From contig NZ_AKKC02000008.1 in the NCBI RefSeq assembly GCF_000282095.2, positions 558,001 through 622,000 of the forward strand: 64,000 nucleotides of DNA, in the 5' to 3' direction. Below are positions 18,336 through 27,052 of this stretch, piece after piece. Position 1 is the first letter of the stretch. Each line of letters opens with the position of its first letter. The notes below the pieces were generated by a model that was not told where the DNA came from, did no database searches, and saw nothing but the letters and a program-made list of their open reading frames with translations. This stretch comes from Rhizobium sp. CF080 (GTDB lineage: Bacteria > Pseudomonadota > Alphaproteobacteria > Rhizobiales > Rhizobiaceae). A program made the translations under genes and the position numbers.

Positions 18336-19157
18336 TTGAGACGCAATGTCCTGCCCGGATTACGCCTGTCGCTGGGCGTGACGCTGCTTTACGCCGGGCT
18401 GATTGTCGTCCTGCCGCTCGCGGCACTCGTCTTCAAGGCGGCGAGCCTCGGACCGGAGGATTACTGGCGGATCGTCTCCTCCACCCGAGCGCTGGCGAGC
18501 TATCGCGTCACCGTTCTGTGCGCGCTGGGTGCCACGATCTTCAACCTGTTCTTCGGCCTCGCGCTCGCCTGGGTGCTGACGCGCTACCGTTTCCCCGGCT
18601 GGCGCATCGTCGATGCGATGGTCGATCTGCCCTTCGCGCTGCCGACGGCGGTCGCCGGCATTTCGCTGACCGCGCTGTTTACCACCAACGGCTGGTTCGG
18701 CTCCATCCTCGCCGATCTCGGCATCAAGGTCGCCTATACGCCGCTCGGCATCATGATCGCCATGTGCTTCACATCGCTGCCCTTCATCGTGCGCACCGTG
18801 CAGCCGGTGCTGGAGGATCTCGATCCGGCTTTGGAAGAGGCGGCGCAATCGCTCGGCGGTTCGGACTGGACAATCTTCCGCAAGGTCATCCTGCCGCTCC
18901 TGACCCCGGCGCTTCTGGCCGGCGTGTCGCTCTCCTTTGCCCGCTCGCTCGGTGAATTCGGCGCGATCATCTTCATTGCCGGGAACCAGCCGATGTCGAC
19001 GGAGATCACCGCACTTCTCGTCTTCATCCGGCTGGAGGAATACGACTACCAGGCGGCCGCGGCGGTGGCCTCGGTGCTGCTGGTCACCGCCTTCGTCATG
19101 CTGGCGCTCACCAACTGGATGCAGTCGCGGGCGCTTCGTTATACGGTGAGGAACTGA
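18336..19157 (+). CDS. cysT: Sulfate ABC transporter permease CysT
   Basis: A 273-residue permease with about six TM segments. The EAA coupling loop is LEEAAQSLGGSDWTIFRKVILP, followed by SFARSLGEFGAIIFIAGN, characteristic of sulfate/molybdate permeases. The best start is TTG 18336, which has AGAGGAA about 8 nt upstream; a GTG at 18315 lacks a Shine-Dalgarno. It partners with CysW to form the channel and starts 81 bp after the binding protein. Confidence 0.92.
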   Translation: MRRNVLPGLRLSLGVTLLYAGLIVVLPLAALVFKAASLGPEDYWRIVSSTRALASYRVTVLCALGATIFNLFFGLALAWVLTRYRFPGWRIVDAMVDLPFALPTAVAGISLTALFTTNGWFGSILADLGIKVAYTPLGIMIAMCFTSLPFIVRTVQPVLEDLDPALEEAAQSLGGSDWTIFRKVILPLLTPALLAGVSLSFARSLGEFGAIIFIAGNQPMSTEITALLVFIRLEEYDYQAAAAVASVLLVTAFVMLALTNWMQSRALRYTVRN

Positions 19158-19159
19158 CC

Positions 19160-20059
19160 ATGAGTGCCACACCCAAACGCCGCAAACCGCCGCGCGTCGG
19201 CGACGGGCCGCTCTTCCGCCGCCTGCTGATCGGCATCGTGCTGGTGATCGGCGCCATCCTTATCCTCGCGCCGCTGCTGATCATCGGCGTCGAGGCCTTT
19301 TCCAAGGGATGGGCCGTCTATCGCGATACGATCATTCACCCCGATACGCTGCATGCGATCGGGCTCACGGTGTTTGCGGCGCTCGTCGCCGTGCCGGTCA
19401 ATACCGCCTTCGGGGTGGCGGCCGCGTGGTCGATCACCAAGTTCGATTTCCGGGGCAGACGTCTTCTGCTGGTCGTGATCGAGATTCCGTTCTCGGTTTC
19501 GCCGATCGTCGCCGGTGTCGCCTATCTGTTCGTCTATGGCCTGCAGGGCATATTCGGTCCCACACTGGACGAGTACGGTATCAAGATCCTGTTCGCGATC
19601 CCCGGCATCATCCTCGCCTCGATGTTCGTGACCGCACCCTTCGTCGCCCGCGAGCTGATCCCGCTGATGCAGGCGCAGGGCCGCGATCTCGAAGAGGCGG
19701 CAACCTCGCTCGGCGCATCCGGCTGGCGCACCTTCTTCTCGGTGACGCTGCCGAACATCAAATGGGCGCTGCTCTACGGCGTTGTGCTCTGCAATGCCCG
19801 CGTCATGGGCGAGTTCGGTGCGGTCTCAATCGTTTCGGGCAATATCCGCGGCCAGACCAATACGCTGCCGCTGCATATCGAGCTGCTCTATCACGACTAC
19901 CAGGCGGCCGGCGCCTTTGCCGCCTCCTCCATCCTGGCGCTCATCGCCGTCTTCACCATCATCGCCAAGGTGGCGCTGGAGCGCCAGGGGGCCGGCCGCG
20001 TTCGCAGTTCCGCCACTCGGCCCGCTCTCGTTGCCAATCCCGCGGAGAAAACTTCATGA
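19160..20059 (+). CDS. cysW: Sulfate ABC transporter permease CysW
   Basis: A 299-residue permease. After a basic N-terminus it has six hydrophobic segments, the coupling loop LEEAATSLGASGWRTFFSVTLP and the conserved stretch VMGEFGAVSIVSGNIRGQTNTL that distinguishes CysW. The gene begins 2 bp after the cysT stop and its own stop overlaps the cysA start (ATGA), so the operon is tightly packed. Confidence 0.94.
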   Translation: MSATPKRRKPPRVGDGPLFRRLLIGIVLVIGAILILAPLLIIGVEAFSKGWAVYRDTIIHPDTLHAIGLTVFAALVAVPVNTAFGVAAAWSITKFDFRGRRLLLVVIEIPFSVSPIVAGVAYLFVYGLQGIFGPTLDEYGIKILFAIPGIILASMFVTAPFVARELIPLMQAQGRDLEEAATSLGASGWRTFFSVTLPNIKWALLYGVVLCNARVMGEFGAVSIVSGNIRGQTNTLPLHIELLYHDYQAAGAFAASSILALIAVFTIIAKVALERQGAGRVRSSATRPALVANPAEKTS

Positions 20060-21075
20060 AAATCCGCCTCGAAAACGTCGTCAAAACCTTCGAGACCTTT
20101 CGCGCCGTGCGTGACGTCTCATTGGAGATCGAAAGCGGCGAGCTCGTCGCGCTGCTCGGCCCGTCGGGTTCCGGCAAGACGACCATCCTGCGCATGGTTG
20201 CCGGTCTCGAATATGCCGACGGCGGCCATATCTATTTCGGCGATCAGGACGCGACGGACATCCCGGTGCGCGACCGCGGCGTCGGGTTCGTTTTCCAGCA
20301 CTACGCGCTCTTCCCGCATATGACGGTTGCCGAAAACATCGCCTTTGGCATGAAGGTTTCCAGAGTGAAGCGCGAGAAGGCCGCGATCGAGGTGCGGGTT
20401 ACCGACCTGCTGCGGCTTGTGCGCCTCGAAGGCCTCGGTGACCGGTTTCCGGCGCAGATTTCCGGCGGCCAGCGGCAGCGTGTCGCCTTGGCCCGTGCCC
20501 TGTCGGTCGATCCGAAGGTTCTGCTGCTCGACGAGCCCTTTGGCGCGCTCGATGCCAATGTGAGGCACGACCTGCGCCGCTGGCTGCGCGAGATCCACCG
20601 CGAGCTCGGCATCACCACCATCTTCGTCACCCACGACCAAGAGGAGGCGCTCGATCTCGCGGATCGCGTCGTCATCCTCAAAGACGGCCACATCATCCAG
20701 CAGGGCACCGCGGAGGACGTCTGCCGCAACCCGCAATCCGCCTTCGTGATGAAATTCCTGGGCGATGCCAATGTGCTCGCCGCCGAAGTGCGCGACGGCA
20801 GGGCCTATGCGAGCGGCGCGGCGATCGACGTCTTCGGCATGGCGGACGGCAAGGCCGAACTTTACGCGCGTCCGGCCGATCTCGACTGGTCTGCACAGGG
20901 GCCGGGCATCCCGGCCAGCATCACCCGCGTCCTCGACCGCCCGGACGGCCGGCGGGTGCTGGCGACTGCCGAAACCGGAGAACAGCTGGAATTTGACGTC
21001 GAGCCGGAACGTGGACTGAAGGCCGGCGACGGCGGTTTCGTGACGTTGCGCAGGGCGAAGGTGTTCGCGCTCTAG
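20056..21075 (+). CDS. cysA: Sulfate/thiosulfate import ATP-binding protein
   Basis: A 339-residue ATPase. Walker A is GPSGSGKTT, the Q-loop FVFQHYALFPHMTV, the signature ISGGQRQRVALARAL, Walker B VLLLDEPFGALDA and the switch His in FVTHDQEEA. The C-terminal region after about residue 235 is a short TOBE-type regulatory part. ATG 20056 overlaps the cysW stop. Its own stop overlaps the stop of the convergent alkC-like gene by 4 bp. Confidence 0.94.
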   Translation: MKIRLENVVKTFETFRAVRDVSLEIESGELVALLGPSGSGKTTILRMVAGLEYADGGHIYFGDQDATDIPVRDRGVGFVFQHYALFPHMTVAENIAFGMKVSRVKREKAAIEVRVTDLLRLVRLEGLGDRFPAQISGGQRQRVALARALSVDPKVLLLDEPFGALDANVRHDLRRWLREIHRELGITTIFVTHDQEEALDLADRVVILKDGHIIQQGTAEDVCRNPQSAFVMKFLGDANVLAAEVRDGRAYASGAAIDVFGMADGKAELYARPADLDWSAQGPGIPASITRVLDRPDGRRVLATAETGEQLEFDVEPERGLKAGDGGFVTLRRAKVFAL

Positions 21076-22178
21076 GTCGTCAGCTCAAACGCGCAATCCG
21101 CCAACACCTCGCCATTGACGATCAGTTCCACCGAATGCCGTCCGGCGTAGTGGACTCGGGTGGTGAAATCGCGGATGGCGCGGCTGATGGCGAGGTCGCA
21201 AGTCTCACCGCGACCAAGCGTGACCTCCTTCCACTTGAAGACCTTCTTGGACGTGCCGCCGGCCTTCTTCACGTAGTGGACCGCGTAGTCGATGACGAGT
21301 TTTTGCGATGCCGACGCGGTCGATATGAGCCTGACGGCTATCTTCACCGCGCCCCCGAGTTTCAACGACGACGGCGTCACGGAAAAACTGTCGACCGTCA
21401 CCTCCGCCTTGTGGCCCGCGCCGAAGAAATGGAGTGCCCGGGCGTCGCCCTTCTTGATCAGCGTGCGCAGCGCCTGTTTCATGATCCAGGACGTGCGCGG
21501 ATCGTCCTTCGGCCAGTCGGCGATCTTGTCGAACACCCAGGCCGGATGATCCTTGGTGATGTCGTTCAGGTGATTGGCGACGGATTTGCGCACATAAAGG
21601 CTCGCATCGCTTCTCAGGTTTTCGAGGATCGGCGCAACGGGCGAGGGATCGGAGATCAGGTCTTTCAGCTGGAAGGACCAGGGCAGGCGCGGCCGGCAAC
21701 CTTCGCTCGACAGCCGGCGCACATGCTCGTTGTCGTCCCGCGACCAGCGCTCCATCACTTTCAGCGTCCGGGCGAGGTCCTTTAAGAGGAAATGCCGGAC
21801 GGCGAATTCGGACGAGCCGAAGCGGGTGAAGAAGGCCAACGCATCCATGGAGAGGTCGAAGTGGTCTTGGCCATAGAGCGCCACATACTCCGAGAGCACC
21901 ATGGAAGCGAAACCGTGGTTGATGCGCGGCGCTAAGGCTCGGAGGATTTCGAGATTGGTCGCAAAACCGCCGGGCAGAACGTCGTGATAGACGACCGCAA
22001 TCTGCCGCAGCCGCTGCATGATGCTGAGATCGTCGAGGCCAATGGAGGCGAGCGTCAGGAAACGTGCGCCGTCGAAATCCGGATGCACGGCAACCGTCTC
22101 GCGGGCGAAATGCTCGAGGCGGTCGCGGTTGAAGATTTCCTTGAGGAGCGGTGCTGCTTCGGTCTCAATCTCGGCCAT
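21072..22178 (-). CDS. AlkC-like DNA alkylation repair glycosylase with C-terminal Ig-like domain
   Basis: A 368-residue protein. The first about 250 residues are helical HEAT-like repeats typical of the AlkC/AlkD DNA glycosylases; the stretch SDASLYVRKSVANHLNDI followed by HPAWVFDKIADWPKDDP is the AlkC-type core. From about residue 255 a beta-rich domain (VTVDSFSVTPSSLKLGG to the C-terminus) resembles the Ig-like extension known from some AlkC proteins. The expected role is excision of N3-/N7-alkylated purines without base flipping. Start ATG 22178 is chosen over an upstream in-frame start at 22235. Nothing links it functionally to the adjacent sulfate operon. Confidence 0.8.
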   Translation of the reverse strand: MAEIETEAAPLLKEIFNRDRLEHFARETVAVHPDFDGARFLTLASIGLDDLSIMQRLRQIAVVYHDVLPGGFATNLEILRALAPRINHGFASMVLSEYVALYGQDHFDLSMDALAFFTRFGSSEFAVRHFLLKDLARTLKVMERWSRDDNEHVRRLSSEGCRPRLPWSFQLKDLISDPSPVAPILENLRSDASLYVRKSVANHLNDITKDHPAWVFDKIADWPKDDPRTSWIMKQALRTLIKKGDARALHFFGAGHKAEVTVDSFSVTPSSLKLGGAVKIAVRLISTASASQKLVIDYAVHYVKKAGGTSKKVFKWKEVTLGRGETCDLAISRAIRDFTTRVHYAGRHSVELIVNGEVLADCAFELTT

Positions 22179-22239
22179 GGGCTTATCCGAATGTTCACTG
22201 TTTGTTTTGGTATTCGACTCGCATGAAACCGGCAAGGGG

Positions 22240-22281
22240 CAAAAGAAAACGCCGGCCGATGCGTCAGCACCGACCGGCGTT
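22240..22281 (-). terminator. Rho-independent terminator of the aldehyde dehydrogenase gene
   Basis: On the minus strand a long stem with core AACGCCGG (22281-22274) and CCGGCGTT (22255-22248), extended inward by further pairs including two G-U, is followed by TTTTCTTTTG. It lies 27 nt after the dehydrogenase stop. Confidence 0.75.
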
Positions 22282-22307
22282 GAGAACTCGGTTCGAAAGC
22301 CGTCAGA

Positions 22308-23744
22308 TCAGCTCATCTGGCTGACGAAACGGGTTTCGAGATAGGCTTCGGTGGCTTCCGAGCCACCTTCCGTGCCGTAGCCAGAATCCTTGATGCCGCC
22401 GAACGGCACTTCCGGCAGGGCGAGACCGTTGTGGTTGATGGTCAGCATACCGGCTTCCACCTGGCGGCTCAGCGCATGGGCGGTCCGTACCGAGCCGGTG
22501 AAGGCGTAGGAGGCGAGGCCGAAGGGCAGGCGGTTGGCCTCGGCGATCGCATCGTCGTAATGCGAGAAGCGGTTGATGATCGCCACCGGACCGAAGGGCT
22601 CTTCGTTCATGATATTGGCCGAAGTCGGGACCTCGGAAAGAACAGTCGGCTCGAAGAAATGGCCCTTGTTGCCGATGCGGTGGCCGCCGGTCTTCAGTTC
22701 GCCGCCATGGGTGACGGCGTCCTGGATAAGCGCTTCCATGGCCGGGATGCGGCGCTCGTTGGCGAGCGGTCCCATGCCGACGCCCTCTTCCAGGCCGTTG
22801 CCGACCTTGATCGCCTGGGCCGCCTTGACGAAGCCGGCGGTGAACCTGTCCGCGATGCCGTCCTGCACGAGGAAGCGGGTCGGCGCGACGCAGACCTGGC
22901 CGGCATTGCGGAATTTCGACATGGCGGTGACCTCGATCGCCTTTTCGAGATCGGCATCGTCGAAGATCATCACCGGCGCATGGCCGCCGAGTTCCATCGT
23001 GGCCCGCTTCATGTGCTTGCCGGCCAGCGCCGCCAGATGCTTGCCGATCGGGGTGGAGCCGGTGAACGAGATCTTGCGGATAACCGGATGCGGGATCAGG
23101 TATTCGGAAATCTCGGCCGGGATGCCGTAGACAAGGTTGACGACGCCTACAGGCACACCGGCATCGATGAAGGCGCGGATCAGTTCGGCCGGCGATGCCG
23201 GAGTTTCCTCAGGCGCCTTGACGATGATCGAGCAACCGGTCGCAAGGGCTGCGGAGAGCTTGCGGACCACCTGGTTGAGCGGGAAATTCCAGGGCGTGAA
23301 GGCGGCGACCGGGCCGACCGGCACTTTGATCGCGAGTTGCGAAACGCCGGTGAAGCGGGCTGGGATGACCTGGCCATAGGTGCGGCGGGCTTCCTCGGCG
23401 AACCAGTCGATCGTATCGGCGGCGCCCATGACTTCCATCTTCGACTGGGCGAGCGGCTTGCCCTGTTCGCGGGTCATGTAATAGGCGATCTGGTCGACGC
23501 GCTGGCGCAGCAGGTCGGCAGCCTTGCGCATCAGCTTCGAGCGGTCGAAGGGCGAGGTATCGCGCCAGATCCTGAAACCCTTTTCGGCGGCTTCCAGCGC
23601 CAGGTCCAGGTCCACCTTGCGGGCATGGGCTATTTTCCCGATCACTTCTTCCGTCGCGGGGTCGGAAACATCGATGGTTTCGCCGCCGATGGCATCGCGC
23701 CATTCGCCGTTGATGAAAAGCTTGACGTCGGGATAGCTATGCAT
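22308..23744 (-). CDS. NAD(P)-dependent aldehyde dehydrogenase (succinate-semialdehyde dehydrogenase-like)
   Basis: A 478-residue ALDH superfamily enzyme. It has the cofactor/oxyanion region FTPWNFPLNQVVRKL, the GSTPIGKHLAA glycine motif, the general base Glu in MELGGHAPV and the catalytic Cys in GQVCVAPTRF. The C-terminal EEPFGPVA..NRF and PFGGIKDSGYG motifs are present. The overall pattern is closest to succinate-semialdehyde/4-aminobutyraldehyde type enzymes, but substrate calls within ALDH are uncertain. An XRE-cupin regulator of the PuuR type lies directly upstream on the same strand, which would fit polyamine or GABA metabolism. Confidence 0.9.
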   Translation of the reverse strand: MHSYPDVKLFINGEWRDAIGGETIDVSDPATEEVIGKIAHARKVDLDLALEAAEKGFRIWRDTSPFDRSKLMRKAADLLRQRVDQIAYYMTREQGKPLAQSKMEVMGAADTIDWFAEEARRTYGQVIPARFTGVSQLAIKVPVGPVAAFTPWNFPLNQVVRKLSAALATGCSIIVKAPEETPASPAELIRAFIDAGVPVGVVNLVYGIPAEISEYLIPHPVIRKISFTGSTPIGKHLAALAGKHMKRATMELGGHAPVMIFDDADLEKAIEVTAMSKFRNAGQVCVAPTRFLVQDGIADRFTAGFVKAAQAIKVGNGLEEGVGMGPLANERRIPAMEALIQDAVTHGGELKTGGHRIGNKGHFFEPTVLSEVPTSANIMNEEPFGPVAIINRFSHYDDAIAEANRLPFGLASYAFTGSVRTAHALSRQVEAGMLTINHNGLALPEVPFGGIKDSGYGTEGGSEATEAYLETRFVSQMS

Positions 23745-23830
23745 GGGTGTCCACTTTCGGTTGATCGCTGGAAATGGCCGGGGAGGCGGCGCGGGGAGGA
23801 GATGAGGGTGTGTTGATCTGACCTAAAATA

Positions 23831-23845
23831 ATTGACAGGAACAAT
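23831..23845. promoter_or_regulatory. Possible operator between XRE-cupin and aldehyde dehydrogenase genes
   Basis: A short inverted repeat ATTG-N7-CAAT lies in the AT-rich 144-bp gap between the regulator stop and the dehydrogenase start. It could be a binding site for the XRE protein; support is positional only. Confidence 0.25.
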
Positions 23846-23888
23846 CAATATTCAGATGCGCAGGATGAAAATCTTTGGCGCGCTGTGA

Positions 23889-24470
23889 TTAAAGATAGGG
23901 TGGTGTTACGGCGCTTACTACCTCGCAGCGCTCATTTCCGACATTGCGATACCGATGCGGCAGACGGCTGTCGAACAGGAAGGCGTCGCCCTTTTTCAGG
24001 ATGCGCGTCTGGCTGCCCACGGTCACTTCCAGCTCGCCGGCAACCACCACTCCGCCTTCTTCGGCCTCGTGGCTCAGCATGGTTTCGCCGGTATCGGCGC
24101 CCGGTTCGTAGAACTCGTGGAAGATCTGCACGCTGTGGGATTTCGCATCCCCCACCTGCAGCAGCGTCAGTGCGCCGGTGGAGAGCGGCGTCAACTCGTC
24201 GGCGCGATAGAAGATCTGGTCTACGGGTGGCAGGGTTAGGGCGAAGAAATCTGTGAGCGGGTAGGAGATCGCCTCGAGGATCTTCTTCAGCGAGGCAACC
24301 GAAGGGCTCACCTTGTTCTTCTCGATCAGCGAGACCAGCGAATGGGTGACGCCCGCCTTGACCGCCAGCGCGCGCTGGGAAAGGCCGTGCTGTTTGCGCA
24401 CCAGGCGAAGCCGTTCACCGACATCGAAACCGCCCTCGGCGCTTTCAGCCGCATTCTCCGTGGCATGCAT
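23889..24470 (-). CDS. XRE-family regulator with C-terminal cupin domain
   Basis: A 193-residue protein. The HTH lies at about residues 18-75 (LRLVRKQHGLSQRALAVKAG, then SLVSLIEKNKVSPSVASLKKIL). A cupin_2 fold covers residues 115-190 with GETMLSHEAEEGGVVVAGELEV and LFDSRLPHRYRNVG. This architecture is that of PuuR-type regulators, in which the cupin senses a small metabolite. It precedes the aldehyde dehydrogenase gene on the same strand and is the obvious candidate for its control. Confidence 0.9.
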   Translation of the reverse strand: MHATENAAESAEGGFDVGERLRLVRKQHGLSQRALAVKAGVTHSLVSLIEKNKVSPSVASLKKILEAISYPLTDFFALTLPPVDQIFYRADELTPLSTGALTLLQVGDAKSHSVQIFHEFYEPGADTGETMLSHEAEEGGVVVAGELEVTVGSQTRILKKGDAFLFDSRLPHRYRNVGNERCEVVSAVTPPYL

Positions 24471-24693
24471 TCTTCCAATCGACCTTTATTCCATCCCTGC
24501 TCAGCCCCGCGAGGGGAGCCCGTTTCACTGATACACCGAAGGCGGAAATTTCGCCAATGACGAAAAACGGCGTGGGGTGTGAGGGAATTTGAGATTTTTT
24601 CGCGCTGGATGTCGGATCGCCGAAAGTAGGTACGTCTTTAAGGAGCGGTCGTGACTGACGGCCTCGTAGTCAGGATTGAAAGGGAGAACTGAA

Positions 24694-25167
24694 ATGGCAA
24701 AGAACACGATCTGCTTATGGTTCAACAAGGATGCAGAGGAGGCTGCCCGCTTCTATGCCGAGACTTTTCCGGATAGTGCAGTCGGCACTGCAACCCGCGC
24801 GCCCGGTGATTACCCGGACGGCAAACAGGGAGACGTGCTGGTGGTGGAATTCACCGTTGCGGGTGTATCGTGCATCGGCCTGAACGGCGGGCCGATCTTC
24901 AAGCACAACGAAGCCTTTTCCTTCCAGATCTCGACCGAAGACCAGGAGGAAACCGATCGTTACTGGAACGCCATCGTCGGCAATGGCGGCCAGGAAAGCG
25001 AGTGCGGCTGGTGCAAGGATAAATGGGGCATCTCCTGGCAGATCACGCCTCGCGTCCTCATGGAAGCGATGTCTGCCGGTGGCGCCGAGGCGAAACGCGC
25101 TTTCGATGCGATGATGACCATGAAGAAGATCGACGTTGCCGCTATCGAAGCCGCCCGCCGCGGTTAA
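24694..25167 (+). CDS. VOC family protein (PhnB-like)
   Basis: A 157-residue glyoxalase/bleomycin-resistance fold protein of the PhnB / 3-demethylubiquinone-methyltransferase-like group. Family marks are ICLWFNKDAEEAARFY near the N-terminus, GLNGGPIFKHNEAFSFQI in the middle and CGWCKDKWGISWQI near the C-terminus. Start ATG 24694 follows AAAGGGAGAA. The stop is 11 bp before an SRPBCC gene, so the two are probably co-transcribed. No specific reaction can be assigned. Confidence 0.88.
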   Translation: MAKNTICLWFNKDAEEAARFYAETFPDSAVGTATRAPGDYPDGKQGDVLVVEFTVAGVSCIGLNGGPIFKHNEAFSFQISTEDQEETDRYWNAIVGNGGQESECGWCKDKWGISWQITPRVLMEAMSAGGAEAKRAFDAMMTMKKIDVAAIEAARRG

Positions 25168-25178
25168 GGAGAAAATCG

Positions 25179-25670
25179 ATGGACAAGAAAGCGAGTGACG
25201 GGCGCACGGCGGTCGAACGGAGGTCCGAGCGCGAACTCGTCGTGACGCGCAGCTTCAACGCTCCGGTTCGCCTCGTGTTCGATGCGTGGACCAAGCCGGA
25301 ATTGTTCAAGCAGTGGTGGGCACCGAAATCCAGCGGCGTTCCGCTTCTTGCCTGCGAGATGGATGCGCGCACCGGAGGCGGCTATAGTGTCACATTCGGA
25401 CAGGACGCCTCCAGCTCGATGACCTTCTTCGGCAAATATCTCGAAGTGTCGCCGCCTTCGCGCCTCGTCTGGACGAATGACGAAAGCGAAAACGGCTCCG
25501 TCACTACGGTCACCTTCGAGGAGCAGGACGGCAGGACGCTGCTGGTCCTGCACGAGCTCTATCCTTCCAAGGAGGCGTGCGACGAATCCTGTGCCGGCAT
25601 GGAAGGTGCGATGCCCGAACAGTTCGGGCAGCTGGATGAACTTCTCGTCACCCTGGGCGCGAGCGCCTAA
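25179..25670 (+). CDS. SRPBCC domain protein (AHSA1-like)
   Basis: A 163-residue START/Bet v1-like protein of the AHSA1 group. It has the opening strand LVVTRSFNAPVRLVFDAWT, KPELFKQWWAP, and LVWTNDESENG...TVTFEEQDGRTLLVLHE, the usual order of the fold. ATG 25179 follows AAGGAGAAA and is the second gene of a pair with the VOC protein. Such pairs are common in rhizobia; the hydrophobic cavity suggests small-molecule binding, but the ligand is unknown. Confidence 0.88.
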   Translation: MDKKASDGRTAVERRSERELVVTRSFNAPVRLVFDAWTKPELFKQWWAPKSSGVPLLACEMDARTGGGYSVTFGQDASSSMTFFGKYLEVSPPSRLVWTNDESENGSVTTVTFEEQDGRTLLVLHELYPSKEACDESCAGMEGAMPEQFGQLDELLVTLGASA

Positions 25671-25708
25671 CCCACGATCGCTGTTTGGCTGAAACGCGGT
25701 CATAAGAA

Positions 25709-25737
25709 GGCCCGGCGCGCTGGTAGGCGGCCGGGCC
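25709..25737. terminator. Bidirectional terminator between SRPBCC and gcdH genes
   Basis: An 8-bp perfect stem GGCCCGGC (25709-25716) / GCCGGGCC (25730-25737) lies between convergent genes. On the minus strand it is followed by TTCTTA, on the plus strand by GGTTTG. Confidence 0.6.
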
Positions 25738-25762
25738 GGTTTGCCGAAAAGGCAACGCTTTC

Positions 25763-26968
25763 TCAGAAGAATGCCTGAATACCCGTCTGCGCGCGGCCGA
25801 GGATCAGTGCGTGGACGTCATGCGTGCCCTCGTAGGTGTTGACCGTTTCCAGGTTCTGCGAGTGGCGCATGACATGGTATTCGATCTGGATGCCGTTGCC
25901 GCCGTGCATGTCGCGGGCCTGGCGGGCGATATCCAGCGCCTTGCCGCAATTGTTGCGCTTGACGATCGAGATCATTTCCGGGGCCATCTTGTGCTGGTCC
26001 ATCAGTTGACCGACGCGCAGCGAACCCTGGAGGCCGAGCGCGATCTCGGTCTGCATGTCGGCGAGCTTCTTCTGGTAGAGCTGCATGCCGGCGAGCGGCT
26101 TGCCGAACTGCTTGCGATCAAGGCCGTACTGGCGGGCGCGGAACCAGCAGTCTTCCGCCGCACCCATGACGCCCCAGGAAATGCCGTAGCGGGCGCGGTT
26201 GAGGCAGCCGAAGGGGCCCTTGAGGCCCGAAACGTTCGGCAGGATCGCATTCTCGCCGACTTCGACGCTGTCCAAAACGATCTCGCCGGTGATCGAGGCG
26301 CGCAACGACAGTTTTCCGCCGATCTTCGGGGCCGACAGGCCCTTCATGCCCTTTTCGAGCACGAAGCCGCGGATCTCGTTGTTATGGGCTTCCGACTTCG
26401 CCCAGACGACGAAGACGTCGGCGATCGGCGCGTTGGAAATCCACATTTTCGAACCGCGCAGGCGATAACCGCCCTCGATTTTTTCGGCACGGGTCTTCAT
26501 GCCGCCCGGATCGGAACCGGCATCCGGTTCGGTCAGGCCGAAACAGCCGATCAGCTCGCCGGAGACGAGGCCCGGCAGATATTTCTTCTTCTGCTCGTCG
26601 GAGCCGTAGGCGAAGATCGGGTAGATGACCAGCGACGACTGCACGCTCATCATCGAGCGATAGCCCGAGTCGATGCGTTCGATCTCGCGGGCAACGAGGC
26701 CGTAAGCGACGTAGGAAGCGTTGGCCGCGCCATATTCTTCCGGCAGCGTCACGCCGAGCAGGCCGGTCTGGCCCATCAGCTTGAACAGGCCCTTGTCAGT
26801 CGTCTCGTCAAGATAGGCTTCATTGACGCGCGGCATCAATTCGGACTTGGCGAAGGCGGCCGCCGCGTCGCGGATCATCCGCTCCTCTTCAGTCAGCTGG
26901 TCTTCGAGAAGAAAGGGATCATTCCAGGAAAAAGCCACGGGTCTCGCCTCCGGTTTGAAATCGGGCAA
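25763..26968 (-). CDS. gcdH: Glutaryl-CoA dehydrogenase
   Basis: A 401-residue acyl-CoA dehydrogenase. It has the N-terminal helical part with LTEEERMIRDAAAAFA, the FAD/substrate loop CFGLTEPDAGSDPGGM, the beta domain with GSKMWISNAPIADVFVVWAK, and the C-terminal catalytic Glu in NTYEGTHDVHALILGRAQTG. The absence of a terminal acyl chain pocket motif and the overall length match GcdH, which oxidises and decarboxylates glutaryl-CoA to crotonyl-CoA in lysine/tryptophan degradation. It is divergent from a LysR gene 84 bp away, a common arrangement for gcdH. Confidence 0.92.
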   Translation of the reverse strand: MPDFKPEARPVAFSWNDPFLLEDQLTEEERMIRDAAAAFAKSELMPRVNEAYLDETTDKGLFKLMGQTGLLGVTLPEEYGAANASYVAYGLVAREIERIDSGYRSMMSVQSSLVIYPIFAYGSDEQKKKYLPGLVSGELIGCFGLTEPDAGSDPGGMKTRAEKIEGGYRLRGSKMWISNAPIADVFVVWAKSEAHNNEIRGFVLEKGMKGLSAPKIGGKLSLRASITGEIVLDSVEVGENAILPNVSGLKGPFGCLNRARYGISWGVMGAAEDCWFRARQYGLDRKQFGKPLAGMQLYQKKLADMQTEIALGLQGSLRVGQLMDQHKMAPEMISIVKRNNCGKALDIARQARDMHGGNGIQIEYHVMRHSQNLETVNTYEGTHDVHALILGRAQTGIQAFF

Positions 26969-27052
26969 TTTGAAGTTTGAAGAATTATCGCTAGCGGCAG
27001 GCGAAGAGCAAGCACCGTTTACTCATCCGGTCATGATCTATAGTAATAGGGC

